From Entrophospora sp. SA101 (Eukaryota > Glomeromycota > Glomeromycetes > Entrophosporales > Entrophosporaceae): a stretch of 64,000 bases of DNA. Made by a program: the position numbers and the translations under genes. The stretch spans positions 25,088-89,087 of the forward strand of contig CAUDNR010000702.1 of NCBI GenBank assembly GCA_958430865.1. Reading direction: 5' to 3'. Within the stretch, counting starts at the first letter, position 1; each line of letters opens with the position of its first letter. The notes beneath the pieces are model-generated. The model ran no database searches and was not told the origin of the DNA. It saw only the letters and a program-made list of their open reading frames with translations. Shown one piece after another: positions 27,534-38,075 of the stretch.

Positions 27534-28583
27534 GCTCGTATCATTGTTGCCATAGAAAATCCAGCTGACGTATGTGTCATATCATCTCGTCAGTATGGTC
27601 AAAGAGCTGTGTTAAAATTTGCTTTATACACAGGAGCTCAACCTGTAGCCGGTAAATTTATTCCTGGCACGTTCACAAATTACATCACTCGTTCTTTCAA
27701 GGAGCCTAGACTAATTATAGTAAATGATCCTTTGAGTGATCATCAGGCCATTAAGGAAGCATCATATGTCAACATTCCTGTAATTGCTTTATGTGATACG
27801 GAATCACCTCTTGGATTTGTAGATGTGGCAATCCCTACAAATAATAAGGGTAAGCATGCAATCGGCTTAATCTATTGGTTACTTGCTCGTGAAGTACTTC
27901 GTCTTCGTGGTGCTGTTTTACGTGACTCGTCATGGGATGTAATGGTGGATATGTTCTTTTGCCATGACCCTGAAGTTATCGAAAAAGAAGCCGAAGGGGT
28001 TCTGTCTGAAAAATTCGCTGGCGACACACATGAAGTTGATGCTACCTCGTTTCAAGATTCTAATTGGGATGCTTTTGGTCCAACCGCTGTCATTGGTGTA
28101 ACCAATCCTCAACTTGCTACTACTACTTCTGTAAATAATTGGGATGCTTCCGGAGTGAATTGGGCAGACAAAATTGAATATAATCAAACTAATACTATTG
28201 ATATTGATGGCGGTGATGCTATTTGGACAGCTGAAACTATTTCAGGAGGTGATGCTATTTGGACAACTGAGACTACTACAAGCGATGTTAATTGGTCAAC
28301 CGAAGGCGGTGGAGGTAGTAATTCTAATTGGACAGCTGAGACCACTACAGATGATTTTAGTTGGGCAATCGAATCTACTTTGGCAAGTGGCAGTGATAAT
28401 GCTAATTGGACACCTGAAGCTGTTACAGGTGATGTTAATTGGACGGCTGAAACTACTTCAGGAGATGGCAATGATGATGCTAATCGGGTAGCCGAAATTG
28501 CCACAGGTGATAACGGTGGTGGTACTAACTGGGCAGATGAGACTGAAGGTGATTGGGCAAAGGAATATACGAATACTGTATAA
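27534..28583 (+). CDS. RPSA: 40S ribosomal protein uS2 (RPSA/RPS0), 5'-incomplete, extended Trp-repeat C-terminus
   Basis: From codon GCT at 27534 the frame reads [20 protein letters not shown] and continues through [38 protein letters not shown] and [18 protein letters not shown], a clear match to eukaryotic uS2, a component of the small ribosomal subunit. The usual first about 60 residues (normally including a LGTKN-like segment) are absent upstream and I see no AG acceptor before 27534, so the copy may be 5'-truncated or the splice site lost. The C-terminus beyond about 28120 is an acidic series of about eleven Trp-centred repeats ([22 protein letters not shown] and similar). This recalls the (E/D)W(S/T) motifs of metazoan RPSA but is longer. 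The body of the gene is intronless. It may be a functional gene with an unrecognised 5' part or a recent retro- or partial copy. Confidence 0.75.
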   Translation, partial: ARIIVAIENPADVCVISSRQYGQRAVLKFALYTGAQPVAGKFIPGTFTNYITRSFKEPRLIIVNDPLSDHQAIKEASYVNIPVIALCDTESPLGFVDVAIPTNNKGKHAIGLIYWLLAREVLRLRGAVLRDSSWDVMVDMFFCHDPEVIEKEAEGVLSEKFAGDTHEVDATSFQDSNWDAFGPTAVIGVTNPQLATTTSVNNWDASGVNWADKIEYNQTNTIDIDGGDAIWTAETISGGDAIWTTETTTSDVNWSTEGGGGSNSNWTAETTTDDFSWAIESTLASGSDNANWTPEAVTGDVNWTAETTSGDGNDDANRVAEIATGDNGGGTNWADETEGDWAKEYTNTV

Positions 28584-29403
28584 AATTGGGATTAATCAAA
28601 AAAAAAAAGTCTCTTCTGCATGGTTTATCAAGTGGGTTTTGGTGATCAGGATTTTTTCTCTGATGGCACTTTTTATTGAGTTTTTGCTTAAATTTTTAAT
28701 GAGCTTTTTTAACTATATAATAATTATTATTATTAGAGAATTTTATTTTTGAAAAAATATGAAAATAAATAAATTTGTTTGATAAACATCACTATCGCAA
28801 AAAAAAAAATCTATTCAATTCTTCCATGCTAAATTAGCAAATTGAATATTGTCAAAAGATGAAGAAATATCTATAAAGTCTTGTTTCCTTTTGTTAATGT
28901 CAATTTGTAGACAAAATCCGTTTATTATTTCCTAAAGCAACGTTGTAGTATATTATCTTCTGGCTAATAACGCTGGCGATAAGTTTAATTACTGGACGCG
29001 TTTCATGATTATGATGGTACGTGGCAATAATTTTGGTTCGCTTCCACCTTCAGTCATCTGCATGAAGATATAATATATTAGTAATTCATAGAATTCAATA
29101 TGATTATTTTTTTCTTTCAAATAGAATTACTCGCTTAGCATTACATATAGATGATAAATCTGTCAAGAGTGTCATGAACATTTTCTTTTTTATATTTATT
29201 TGTTGATGATCTATCAGGACCCCGGAACTTCTAATTGATGTCCCAGTCAATTTTCATGATTTTTATATTAAGTTTACCCAAGGGTTTATATAATTAATTT
29301 ACCCTGTTAATATTAGTAACATTTTTTTTAACACTATTAAATCTACCCACTTTATATCATGGACTTTTTAAAAAAAATTTATTATTATTAAAAAATTATT
29401 AAA
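28584..29403. other. Intergenic, no gene seen
   Basis: AT-rich; contains A-runs at 28600 and 28800. No conserved frame recognised. Confidence 0.4.
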
Positions 29404-29850
29404 CTAATTTTTAAAAATATGTTTCAATTGCTTTATAGCATTCTCATTATTAAAAAATGAATAAAAGGATGATGTATTTTCATCAAGAGAAAGAAAATTA
29501 TTTTGAAATGAGAATGAAAAATTTTTATCAAAATAATATATAACTTCTTTAGGAGTAATATGTGCATATAATTTACCGCCTGCACCACAATAATTAGTAA
29601 ATAACCTATTTCCATAAACATGAACAAACAGAAATATATGATAATGTATCAATAGTATTGACATTATCTACTAAAGCATGTTTTCCTCCTTTCAATTCAT
29701 ACATTACAATAATTTTGGCAATACATAATTGGTTTTCAGTAAAAATAAGTAAATAACCATTTCTATCTAATGGATTGATTTCTGAAATATTTGCACATCC
29801 AATATTAAAACCTAAATTAACAAGGATTTTTTTTGCTTAATAAAAAAATT
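29404..29850 (-). pseudogene. 3' fragment of a multicopy AM-fungal transposon protein
   Basis: Reading leftward from about 29850 the frame gives KKILVNLGFNIGCANISEIN, NPLDRNGYLLIFTENQLCIA and VDNVNTIDTLSYIS. A one-base shift near 29640 then leads into LFVHVYGNRLFTNYCGAGGK and LYAHITPKEVIYYFDK, ending at 29404. It resembles the C-terminal part of repeated proteins common in Rhizophagus (memory-based). The large 5' portion is missing. Confidence 0.45.
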
Positions 29851-30242
29851 AAATGAATTAAATAATGAAATAAATTAATAAAATAAAATATCACCTGGCA
29901 TATTATCATTGGTTCTAAATGAAGATGTTAGCTGAAATGGTTTTTGAAAAATTCAATTTTAGCAGGCAATTTCGGATTTACAATATTTTCATAATGATGG
30001 ACATAAAAAAACTACTCAGAATTTTGGCTATCGAGTTAAAGTGTTCAAATAATTTTAATTCCGGCAATTAATAAAGTTAATTTCGGCAACTACATAGGTA
30101 AACTCGATAAATCAGCCGTGCATGGCTGAGCATGTTTGGTTGACTTATCAAGACCGTCTTACAAAGAACATGTGACATAAAAATTTTTTGTGTTAAAAAT
30201 TTTATAAATAATAAAACATAAAAATATGAAAATTTTTTTTTT

Positions 30243-30700
30243 TTATTCTAAATAAATATCCATGCTAGATTGTATTGAAGAAGTTGCATGTTTTCTACTA
30301 ATTGTCCATTTTAAATCTCTCAACCCTGAAACAAATAAACTGTTTACTTTTATATCATCATTTTGTTGCAAATAATCAGATAAATTTTGGATGCTTTCTA
30401 GAGCAATTTTATTAGATACTGGAATCATATCTTCTTCTTCTTCCTCATTTTTTGGGGCTACTTGGACTGCTGCAATAATTTCATCATCACTAAGCATTTC
30501 ACCTGTTCTTAAGTTATGCCAATATCATCATTCATTTGATCAATGAGTAATTGGATGTCTTCATCTTCTATTTCACTATTATCATCAACTAAATTATTGC
30601 TAGTCATTTCTTCAAGAGTATAGGGACATTCAGTATGGTATAACTCTTGCAAAAAGTATGGTATGGTATTGTATAAATGTAATAAAATGGTTGTATACCA
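30243..30700 (-). pseudogene. Pogo/Tigger-type transposase C-terminal remnant
   Basis: The minus strand reads LYHTECPYTLEEMTSNNLVD and EIEDEDIQLLIDQMND. After a shift it continues into MLSDDEIIAAVQVAPKNEEE and ALESIQNLSDYLQQNDDI, ending at 30243. An acidic EEEED stretch, then a helix before a QQ(N/D) motif, is the typical tail of pogo-like DDE transposases in AM fungi. The catalytic domain would lie to the right but the contig ends at the N-gap. Confidence 0.5.
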
Positions 30701-30732
30701 ATGCTTAAATCTAACATACTTCCCTTCACACC

Positions 30733-30742
30733 NNNNNNNNNN
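30733..30742. other. Assembly gap (10 N)
   Basis: Ten undetermined bases join two contigs. Everything to the right up to 43253 is one contiguous piece; its linkage to the host block on the left is by scaffolding only. Confidence 0.99.
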
Positions 30743-31381
30743 TGTTCTTGAGAGTCTGAGTTCGAAAAAAACTGTTCTCGATAACTGTCACAACTGTCAC
30801 AAGTTACTTAGGTTGATTTGTCGATTCCTACCTTATTTTTTTTTTCTATGGGTACACCATATGTATATGTATCAAAGGTATGTATATATCGGGTATATAA
30901 CATATGTATATGCGCATATAACATATGTAGGTATCAGGAATATAACATAGGTAAGTATTGGGTAAGGACGAAGCTCAGTGCTTTGCAATTAGATATAGTA
31001 CATATAACATGGGTTAGTATCAGGTATATATCTTATAGGTATACCATAGTGAAGATTTTTTTTTTTCGTTTTGAATTGACCTATTGTAAGAAAAGCAACT
31101 ATTAACAGTGTGTAATTTTTTATTTAGGACAAAGGAAGGTATGTAGCCAACCTTTCCTCCGGAATCTGCAGACCTTTATCAACAACAAAGTTAGAGCGTC
31201 TGAATAGAGGACTTGGAGTGGTTACCAAGCTGTTATACCCAGTAATTCTCCTAGGCAATGGGCATATTGCACTTTGACTAGAAGTTACCCTAACCTTGCA
31301 AAATAAAAATACACCCATTTCCATTAGTGGAAACGACATAATTATGTCGTTTCCACTTAGTCTAGGTTATTCCCCCTCAGG
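30743..31381. other. Left end of contig B, no gene seen
   Basis: Contains repeated (C)ATATGTATATG/GGTATATA motifs at about 30855-31040 (TACCATATGTATATG, GGGTATATAACATATG, AGGTATATATC). No supported gene. Confidence 0.45.
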
Positions 31382-31569
31382 AGTGACGAGCGTTTTGCAT
31401 TTGCCTCGTCATTCGAGTGACGAGCGTTTTGCATTTGCCACGTCATTCGAGACTGTGGCTATTTTTTGTATATCAAATTGGTGATCCCGGGTGATTTAAA
31501 ATACAAGGCGCTCAGTGAGTTAGGTTATGAAGGAGTGACGTGCGTTTTGCATTTGCCTCGTCATTCGAG
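31382..31569. repeat. Three copies of a 36-bp palindromic repeat
   Basis: Copies at 31382-31417, 31416-31451 and 31532-31569 share the core CGTTTTGCATTTGCC between GTGACG(A/T)G and C(T/A)CGTCATTCGAG. In copy 1 the arms TGACGAG and CTCGTCA are perfect complements. The right arm of copy 2 (CACGTCA) pairs with the left arm of copy 3 (TGACGTG). Could be protein-binding sites or iterons near one end of the element. Confidence 0.75.
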
Positions 31570-31900
31570 CGCAGTCGATCGCAAAATTCAAGTCATGATT
31601 GATAGATGGCTTGAATACCCTTTTGAAAGTCAAATTCGATATCAATAATGTTTTAATCACTCATATAAATTTTCGTATATCGGTTTAGTGCTTCTAATCG
31701 ATTTCCGTTATAAATAAATCCCCGAATTAGGTTATGACGTAGCATCATAGTCCTTCTGCGTTTTCTATTATAACCCAAATTCGATAGCATTATTTGTATA
31801 CCGATTTGATAACCGTGACTGATTTCCGTTGCAATAAAATAACTGGGGTAGGTTATGAAGGAGTGTAAGCCTCATCGCGAGTTTGATCGGTCAAACATAT
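31460..31900. repeat. Degenerate repeats of about 120 bp
   Basis: Recurring blocks TTAGGTTATGA(A/C)G, GATTTCCGTT and TAT(A/C)CCGATTTGATAAC/TATATCGGTTTAGTG recur in the same order at about 31465, 31676 and 31796. The AGGTTATGAAGGAGTG block occurs at 31521 and 31851. There is no open frame. This is structured non-coding DNA upstream of the polymerase. Confidence 0.5.
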
Positions 31901-32224
31901 TTTATACGTCATTTGATATCACATGCTAGTGTCAAAGACACATATTATCTGGTTATGCTATCAAGTATGTCGCGTAATTGATATCGGTATATGCATCGCG
32001 TAATTGCTATCGGTATTGATTGCAGGTTGATGGGCGGAGTATATATTTATGAAGGCGTCTGATTTCTGCATTTTTAGTCTCCGCCATGTAACATTCATGA
32101 TCATCGTCACCTATAAGTAGCACTCCAGGAAAATGCTTATTTTGGCTTTTACGATGAATTCGATTGCGAGGGATGAGATACGAAGTGTCGAATTGCTATC
32201 AATTAATGCTATCTAGTTGCTAAC
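31901..32224. other. Non-coding leader, short direct repeats
   Basis: Includes TCGCGTAATTGATATCGGTA and GCATCGCGTAATTGCTATCGG as a tandem pair at about 31969-32015, and a GTGTCAAAGACAC palindrome at about 31929. No gene seen. Confidence 0.5.
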
Positions 32225-32750
32225 GGGTATATAATATTACCGAAGTTACCTACCCCGAAAGCATACCTGAAAACATATCATGAAAACGGGTAGGTTTCTG
32301 CCATAATTCTTATAATATATTTCCGCACTTACCTACCCCAAAAACATATCGTCAAATGGGTAGGCATCTTCCATATTTATATATAATATTTCTGAAGTTA
32401 CCTACCCCGACCACATATATCCGAATACGTATCATCAAACAGTGAAGCCTTCTGCCATTTTTCTTATATATATTACGCAGTTAGCTTCACCTCACCATAT
32501 ACCTAAAGCATACCCGAAAACATATCGTCAGATGCGGTATATAACTTCATTTTTTCTTATGTGTCAAAAACACTAGCTCCGCTATATATTATTACCGCAC
32601 TTACCTACCATGCCAAAGTGGTGTATTCTTCCATATATTATATATAATATTACTGAAGATTACACCACTCGATCACATACCCGAAATATATATGCTAAGG
32701 TGGTGTGTTCTTCCATTTTATATATAATATATTTCTGAAGATTACACCAC
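32225..32750. repeat. Tandem array of about seven inverted repeats with covarying arms
   Basis: Each unit is a 5-14 bp arm, an AT-rich loop with TTATATATAATATT, and the complementary arm, followed by an ACATAT(A/C)-rich spacer. Arm pairs: GGGTA/TACCC (32225-32255), GGGTAGGT/ACCTACCC (32288-32338), GGGTAGG/CCTACCC (32358-32407), GTGAAGC/GCTTCAC (32442-32490), GCGGTA/TACCGC (32534-32598), GTGGTGTA/TACACCAC (32618-32668) and GTGGTGT/ACACCAC (32700-32750). An inner block also changes in step: CTTC with GAAG in three units, TGC with GCA in two. It sits directly upstream of the DNA polymerase, so an origin, regulatory array or structured RNA is possible. Confidence 0.85.
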
Positions 32751-32928
32751 AAAGTTTTCTTTATCTCTATCACATTCATTTACATTCTCGCTAAAATATT
32801 TGATACATATTTTTTACTATCACTTACCACCAACTGAAAAAATTAATTTAAACTTTTCCAAACTATATTGTAATAATATAATCGAACAAAGATTGATACA
32901 TACCAATAAAAAAAACCAAATACCAAAA

Positions 32929-35900
32929 ATGAGCAAACAAAACGCACAAGTGATCAGGTACGGGGGCGGGGAAACTTTAGCCGGGATTCCAACTCGCAAT
33001 GATATTATTTCGGAATGCGATAATGGGTTAACAGCTATACTCCAACAAAATTTATCCGATAAACAACCTATACACTTCATGCCCAATGATGTAAGTGATG
33101 CCACTGAATATATAAATGGGGTATCTACATATATTCTACGTATTTACGGCTCTTTGATTAATGGGCAAAAGGCTAGAGTAGACATTACAGGGATCAAACC
33201 CTTCTTCGATGTCGCCATGCCTGATAACGAACCTTTATCTATATTCAAACCAAGATTAGTAAAAATTATATTGGGATCGGAAAAGATTGATAAATCAAAG
33301 TTTGGGATAAAAGTTATCCACGCGTATCCAATTCGTGGTTACCATACCGAGAAAAAGGTATATGTTTGTATCACTACATGGAATCATTATGATAGAACAC
33401 GAATCTTGAAAGAGGTTCGTAAACACAATATTGAAACGGCATCAGATGATATCACTAATGTTTATTATTATCGAAAAATAGCCCGTGAAGAAAAACTACC
33501 CCTTTCTGAGTGGGCTGTATTAAGCAATTATAATTACATATCAAATACAAATTCATCATATTATTTCCGTGTATCTGTAAATAATTTTCAACCTTTAGGG
33601 AATAACAGGCCAGATGATCAAATAGTATCTTCAGCTCTCATGCATGATCGAACTCTTGTGCTCACCTGGGATATAGAAACATATAGTAGTCGTAAGATGG
33701 GAGATTTACCTAATGCAAAAAATGACGAGGATCAAGTTTTTATGATTTGTATTACTGTACATTGGAAGGATGATCCAGTGCCAGTAAAGCAGATTTGTCT
33801 TGTTGACATTGAAATATCACCAGATCCAAATTGGGTTACGGTTGTCTGTGAAACTCAAGGAAATTTATTAAAAGCATTCGCTCTTTGTTGGAAAGCAATC
33901 ATGCCAGATATACAAATCGGGTTTAATGATTCACAGTATGACTGGCCTTTTATTATAGAAAAAGCCAAAAGTTTAGGTATTCTTGAATGGATGTTTAATC
34001 ATATGTCACCTGAATCATCCAACGTTGAAGAAATTATAAAATGGAAATATCGAAAAAGTGAGATAAAGATATCTGATGAGAAATTCTACTCAAAGTATCT
34101 TAAAATACCAGGATGTATACCTATTGATGTTCGTGCTTGTTTCAAAAAATTATATCTAAAATCAGAGGCGAGTTCACTTAAATATTATCTAGATGTCTGT
34201 GGGTTAGATGAAAAGGCAGATATGCCCATTCACATTATGAATAAGTATTACGAAGAAGCAATACTCCAACCCTCTGATGTTTCTGCAAAAAATATGCATG
34301 AAGTGGCAAATTATTGTATAATAGATGCACTGAGATGCCAAGAGCTTATGGTTAAACATAATGTAATCAATGACTATAGGGAAGTATCATCTATTGCATA
34401 TGTTTCTCTTTCTGATTCTCATTATTTTGCGGGGGGTATGAAAGTATGTAATCTTTTGGGAGCTGAAGCTTGGAGTAGTAGTATGTTGTGTAGTATGATT
34501 GCTTCAGAAAATACAGAATCTGGTAAATATCCAGGAGCTTATGTTATTACACCGATAAAAGGTCTGGAAAACAAACGTCCAGTAACAGGTTTAGATTTTG
34601 CCTCCCTATACCCAAGTCTTATAATGACATACAACCTTTCACCAGATAAAATCATACTATCCCGCGAAGAAGCGATAAATGTAATCCGTAGTGGAAAAAA
34701 AACCCACATGATTAAGTTTCTATTCAATGGTCGAACTATAGAAGCTTGGTCTATTCGCCATAATAATATACCTGAAGAAAAGGGATTATATGCTAGAGTG
34801 TTGGAAAATCTATTTAATAAACGAAAGAAGATGAAAGAAACCCTTAATGAATTGGATGATAAAAGTTTCGAATATAGTTGCTTAGACTCAAAACAAAAGG
34901 CGGTAAAATTATATATGAATACATTTTATGGTGAGGCAGGTAACAATCTCTCTCCATTCTATCAACTTCAGTTAGCAGGTGGAGTTACTTCTGCTGGGCA
35001 ACGTAATATTAAATTTGTTAGAAATTTTGTTGAAGATAAAGGGTTTGGTGTTAAATATGGAGACACCGATTCTTTATATCTCACATGTCCAGAAGAGTGT
35101 TTCCAGGAATGTGATCGAAAATATAAATTAGATCAACTCTCACAAGAAGAGTACTGGAAGGAAATGGTAAAAATATCTATGAAAGTGATGGCAAACCTCC
35201 GTAATGAAGTAAATACTGAACTTGAAAAAGACAATGGAACGCCTTACCTTAATATGGCATATGAAGAGGTCTTATTCCCCGTGGTATTTACAGGAAAGAA
35301 AAAATACTATGGTCTTGAGCATAAAAAGGAGCCAAATTTCAATCCGGGTAAGCTTTTCATTAAAGGGGTAGATATTGTGAAAAGAGGCCAATCTAAGCTC
35401 TTTCGTGATGTAGGTAAGGAAATTATGAATAGAACTTTGAAAGTCGGTAATGAGGAGACAATACACCAGATTGTTGAAAAAGTTCTTTGGGAAAATGTGG
35501 AAAAACTTTCCAAGTTAGATTATGATGAATTTATTCAGACATGTATATGGAGGCCTAAAAAGGAAGGTAAGCGGGGGAATATCTCTGTAGAACGGTTTGT
35601 TTCGCGAATGGGGGCTAAGTATTCTCGTGAAGTATTGGAAAATCAACAGCTTATAAAGAAGGGTTTACCCGCTAACGAATACCTATATAAAGTCCCCAAA
35701 CCCGGTGAACGAATTAGTTACATTGTAGTAGTACCTGAGGAGATTTATGATAACTGCGGGAAAAAAATACCACAACAAAAAGGAGACTGTATGGAATACC
35801 CAGATGTGGTAAAAAAGTTCAACAAGAAAATAAATATTGATTATTATATCGAAAGTCTATTTGGTCTCTGCGCCCATTTTATAAATTATGATGATAAATA

Positions 35901-36579
35901 TCAACCATCACCTGAATTCCTCTCAAAAGTCTTGGATCGTAAAAAGAAATCTAAGGAGAAGAAATTAAAAATTGCTAAGGATATATTGCAGAGCAATGAC
36001 TCTCCGAGTCTAGATGAAGATGAAATAGCAAAAATTAAAGATGAAGAGTCACAGAAGTCGGCTAAAAAATGGCTCAAAAATTATATCAAAGATTTACGTG
36101 ATGCTCCGAAAAAAGATGAAGTCATCATCTCCCATTTATGGAAAGATGCCATTATACATGCCGAAAAATTGTACTCTACTATGAATATTAGCAAAGCGGG
36201 TATAACTAGGCCTTCTACTTCAGGCGCTTCTACTTGGTATAATAATTATCTTAATGCATTAGATAAAATTGCAGACTCCATTCGTTTGAAATTATCAGAT
36301 CTACTTTTAGAATTGTCTAAGCTAAATGTCGAATATAGAAATGGGTTATATAAATTAATTACACAGGCGCAAAAACGTAAACCCAAAATTACAATTCTGG
36401 AACAATATATACTTCTATATGATTTGGGATCAGAGTGTCGAGAATTAATAGATTTCCGGAATACATTGCATAGGGTGGTTGGCCTTGAAATTACCCGGCT
36501 TCAAGCATTATCAATCACATATGGCAGTAAAAAAGATGACCCATCAGACATCGATGATATCATTGACCTATATTGTTAA
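32929..36579 (+). CDS. polB: Family-B DNA polymerase (RNA-primed, delta/NCLDV-like)
   Basis: Replicative DNA polymerase with 3'-5' proofreading, 1216 residues from ATG 32929 (the frame is open further upstream, but the AAAAATGAGC context and the start of conserved sequence favour this codon). Exonuclease motifs: Exo I WDIET (D248, E250), Exo II GFNDSQYDWP (about 331-340), Exo III YCIIDALR (D466). Polymerase motifs: A LDFASLYPS (D556), B KLYMNTFYG (660-668), C KYGDTDSLY (D712, D714), and KKKYY (790-794). It lacks the TPR insertions expected of protein-primed Polinton polymerases and resembles eukaryotic delta and giant-virus enzymes. The C-terminal about 200 residues are Lys-rich and end in DDIIDLYC, possibly a clamp-binding tail. 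Intronless and unbroken. Neighbours: hairpin array upstream, convergent membrane protein downstream. Confidence 0.93.
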   Translation: MSKQNAQVIRYGGGETLAGIPTRNDIISECDNGLTAILQQNLSDKQPIHFMPNDVSDATEYINGVSTYILRIYGSLINGQKARVDITGIKPFFDVAMPDNEPLSIFKPRLVKIILGSEKIDKSKFGIKVIHAYPIRGYHTEKKVYVCITTWNHYDRTRILKEVRKHNIETASDDITNVYYYRKIAREEKLPLSEWAVLSNYNYISNTNSSYYFRVSVNNFQPLGNNRPDDQIVSSALMHDRTLVLTWDIETYSSRKMGDLPNAKNDEDQVFMICITVHWKDDPVPVKQICLVDIEISPDPNWVTVVCETQGNLLKAFALCWKAIMPDIQIGFNDSQYDWPFIIEKAKSLGILEWMFNHMSPESSNVEEIIKWKYRKSEIKISDEKFYSKYLKIPGCIPIDVRACFKKLYLKSEASSLKYYLDVCGLDEKADMPIHIMNKYYEEAILQPSDVSAKNMHEVANYCIIDALRCQELMVKHNVINDYREVSSIAYVSLSDSHYFAGGMKVCNLLGAEAWSSSMLCSMIASENTESGKYPGAYVITPIKGLENKRPVTGLDFASLYPSLIMTYNLSPDKIILSREEAINVIRSGKKTHMIKFLFNGRTIEAWSIRHNNIPEEKGLYARVLENLFNKRKKMKETLNELDDKSFEYSCLDSKQKAVKLYMNTFYGEAGNNLSPFYQLQLAGGVTSAGQRNIKFVRNFVEDKGFGVKYGDTDSLYLTCPEECFQECDRKYKLDQLSQEEYWKEMVKISMKVMANLRNEVNTELEKDNGTPYLNMAYEEVLFPVVFTGKKKYYGLEHKKEPNFNPGKLFIKGVDIVKRGQSKLFRDVGKEIMNRTLKVGNEETIHQIVEKVLWENVEKLSKLDYDEFIQTCIWRPKKEGKRGNISVERFVSRMGAKYSREVLENQQLIKKGLPANEYLYKVPKPGERISYIVVVPEEIYDNCGKKIPQQKGDCMEYPDVVKKFNKKINIDYYIESLFGLCAHFINYDDKYQPSPEFLSKVLDRKKKSKEKKLKIAKDILQSNDSPSLDEDEIAKIKDEESQKSAKKWLKNYIKDLRDAPKKDEVIISHLWKDAIIHAEKLYSTMNISKAGITRPSTSGASTWYNNYLNALDKIADSIRLKLSDLLLELSKLNVEYRNGLYKLITQAQKRKPKITILEQYILLYDLGSECRELIDFRNTLHRVVGLEITRLQALSITYGSKKDDPSDIDDIIDLYC

Positions 36580-36680
36580 GTATTCTTAGCTAAGATCACC
36601 ACAACCCACTAAGATACTTATATATTATTAATAATATTTTTTTCGTACATAAATATTATCCAAGTTTAAATAGATAATTC

Positions 36681-37691
36681 CTAATACCTAGCCCACACAT
36701 CCTGCAACTGCTCACTTTTCCTCTTCAATCCCCATGTACGTCTCAATACCACGAACCACATAACTGCGATAATTAATATAATAAGAAAAATATATGCTGA
36801 TAGCTGTGACATCAAAGAGGGGGTATAATTTTCCCGTTGTGCAAGGTGTGGATTCACATTCTTTATCTCTTGAACTGGTAATATATCTTTACTAATTTCG
36901 CTAATGATAGTTTCCTCATTTATCTTAGAGCTTATCTCAGTATCGACTTTTAATGGTTCAGTAATCTCGTCATGCCTCTTTGAGGCGCTTAAAGGCCTAG
37001 TATGATCCGAGATATTACCATCGATTTTTCCAGCTTGATCCATATTTTTTTTACGTATAAAATATTGACTGAGATTTTTGATAGGTTCAATAACTGCAGA
37101 TATATCATCAGACTTGGTCATGGAACTTTGTTCCTCGTACAGCGTATTTTTTTCGTCGTTTCCACCAACCACGGGTATTGATATAACCTCCGATTTCAGA
37201 CACTCAAGCTCATTAACTTTCGATTCCAATTCGCTCTTTATATTTTCTAATTCAGCTATTTTGGATCTAAGGGATAATATCTCAGAATCTTTTTTTAGTG
37301 AGTCGTTTTGAACCGAAAGCACATCCATCTGAGCCGATTTCAACTTACCTTCCAATATCTTGATCATAGACTCAAGTGATCTAATTTTCTTGGAATTTAT
37401 ATTGTTATCGGCTTTAAAACTTGCAAGAGAAATATCTTTGCTAGCATTTTTAATCTGCAGACGTTTAGTCTCAGCAATAAGCTCCAGATCATGGGCACGT
37501 AAATTCTGAATCGCAGTATTGGATTCATCTACTGTCTGACTCCATTTTTTTCTCTCCTGTTCCCAACCTTTCCGTTCACGATCAAACCCCTGATCTTGCT
37601 TTATGCACCTGTCTTGTAATTTTTTATTACGAGAATTTAATCCAGATATAACTTTTACAATACGAGATTCTTTATCTTGCACATTGGCCAT
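36681..37691 (-). CDS. Coiled-coil protein with C-terminal membrane anchor
   Basis: 336 residues. From about residue 15 to 185 the sequence is a long charged coiled coil (heptad-rich, for example SLESMIKILEGKLKSAQMDV). A Ser/Asp-rich linker follows. Near the C-terminus there is one hydrophobic segment (AYIFLIILIIAVMWFVVL, about 299-316), then a basic RRTWGLKRKSE tail of about 20 residues. The topology suggests a tail-anchored membrane protein. It converges on the polymerase gene (about 100 bp apart). Function unknown; a virion-membrane or host-membrane tether is only a guess. Confidence 0.65.
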   Translation of the reverse strand: MANVQDKESRIVKVISGLNSRNKKLQDRCIKQDQGFDRERKGWEQERKKWSQTVDESNTAIQNLRAHDLELIAETKRLQIKNASKDISLASFKADNNINSKKIRSLESMIKILEGKLKSAQMDVLSVQNDSLKKDSEILSLRSKIAELENIKSELESKVNELECLKSEVISIPVVGGNDEKNTLYEEQSSMTKSDDISAVIEPIKNLSQYFIRKKNMDQAGKIDGNISDHTRPLSASKRHDEITEPLKVDTEISSKINEETIISEISKDILPVQEIKNVNPHLAQRENYTPSLMSQLSAYIFLIILIIAVMWFVVLRRTWGLKRKSEQLQDVWARY

Positions 37692-37967
37692 ATATTTTGG
37701 CTAAACTATGTGTAATAGAAATAAGATAAATCATAAAATTTCTGATTATTAGAGAATATCTAAAAGATTTTGATTAAATAAAACATAGCTTTTACCTGAA
37801 ACCATTTGTGAAATAATAAATAGTAGAGGTATGCAAAATGCAATATCGATTTTAGCTAAAAAAGTATCACATATCTTATACATCTATCCATGATATATGG
37901 AAATTTGTGGATATTATAAATAATTAGTACAAATGTTTATACATATTAAAAAAAAATAAATATTCTG

Positions 37968-38035
37968 AAACATATACAAACATTTTGAAACATATACAAA
38001 CATTTCGAAACATCTCGAAACATTTCGAAACTTTT
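37968..38035. repeat. Tandem GAAACAT repeats upstream of a small gene
   Basis: GAAACATATACAAACATTTT units followed by CGAAACAT(C/T)T units, roughly ten GAAACA/CAAACA copies. They lie about 40 bp before the start of the gene at 38076 and could be promoter or binding repeats. Confidence 0.65.
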
Positions 38036-38075
38036 CTTTATTTTTAATAGCTATAAACAATAGAAAATTTCTGAT

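Noticed and set aside
28174..28504. Genes in alternative frames of the uS2 tail repeat
   Set aside because: They are out-of-frame shadows of the repetitive Trp-repeat coding sequence.
32225..32750. CRISPR array
   Set aside because: Repeats are AT-rich hairpins with varying arms and conserved spacers, the opposite of CRISPR, and the context is eukaryotic with no cas genes.
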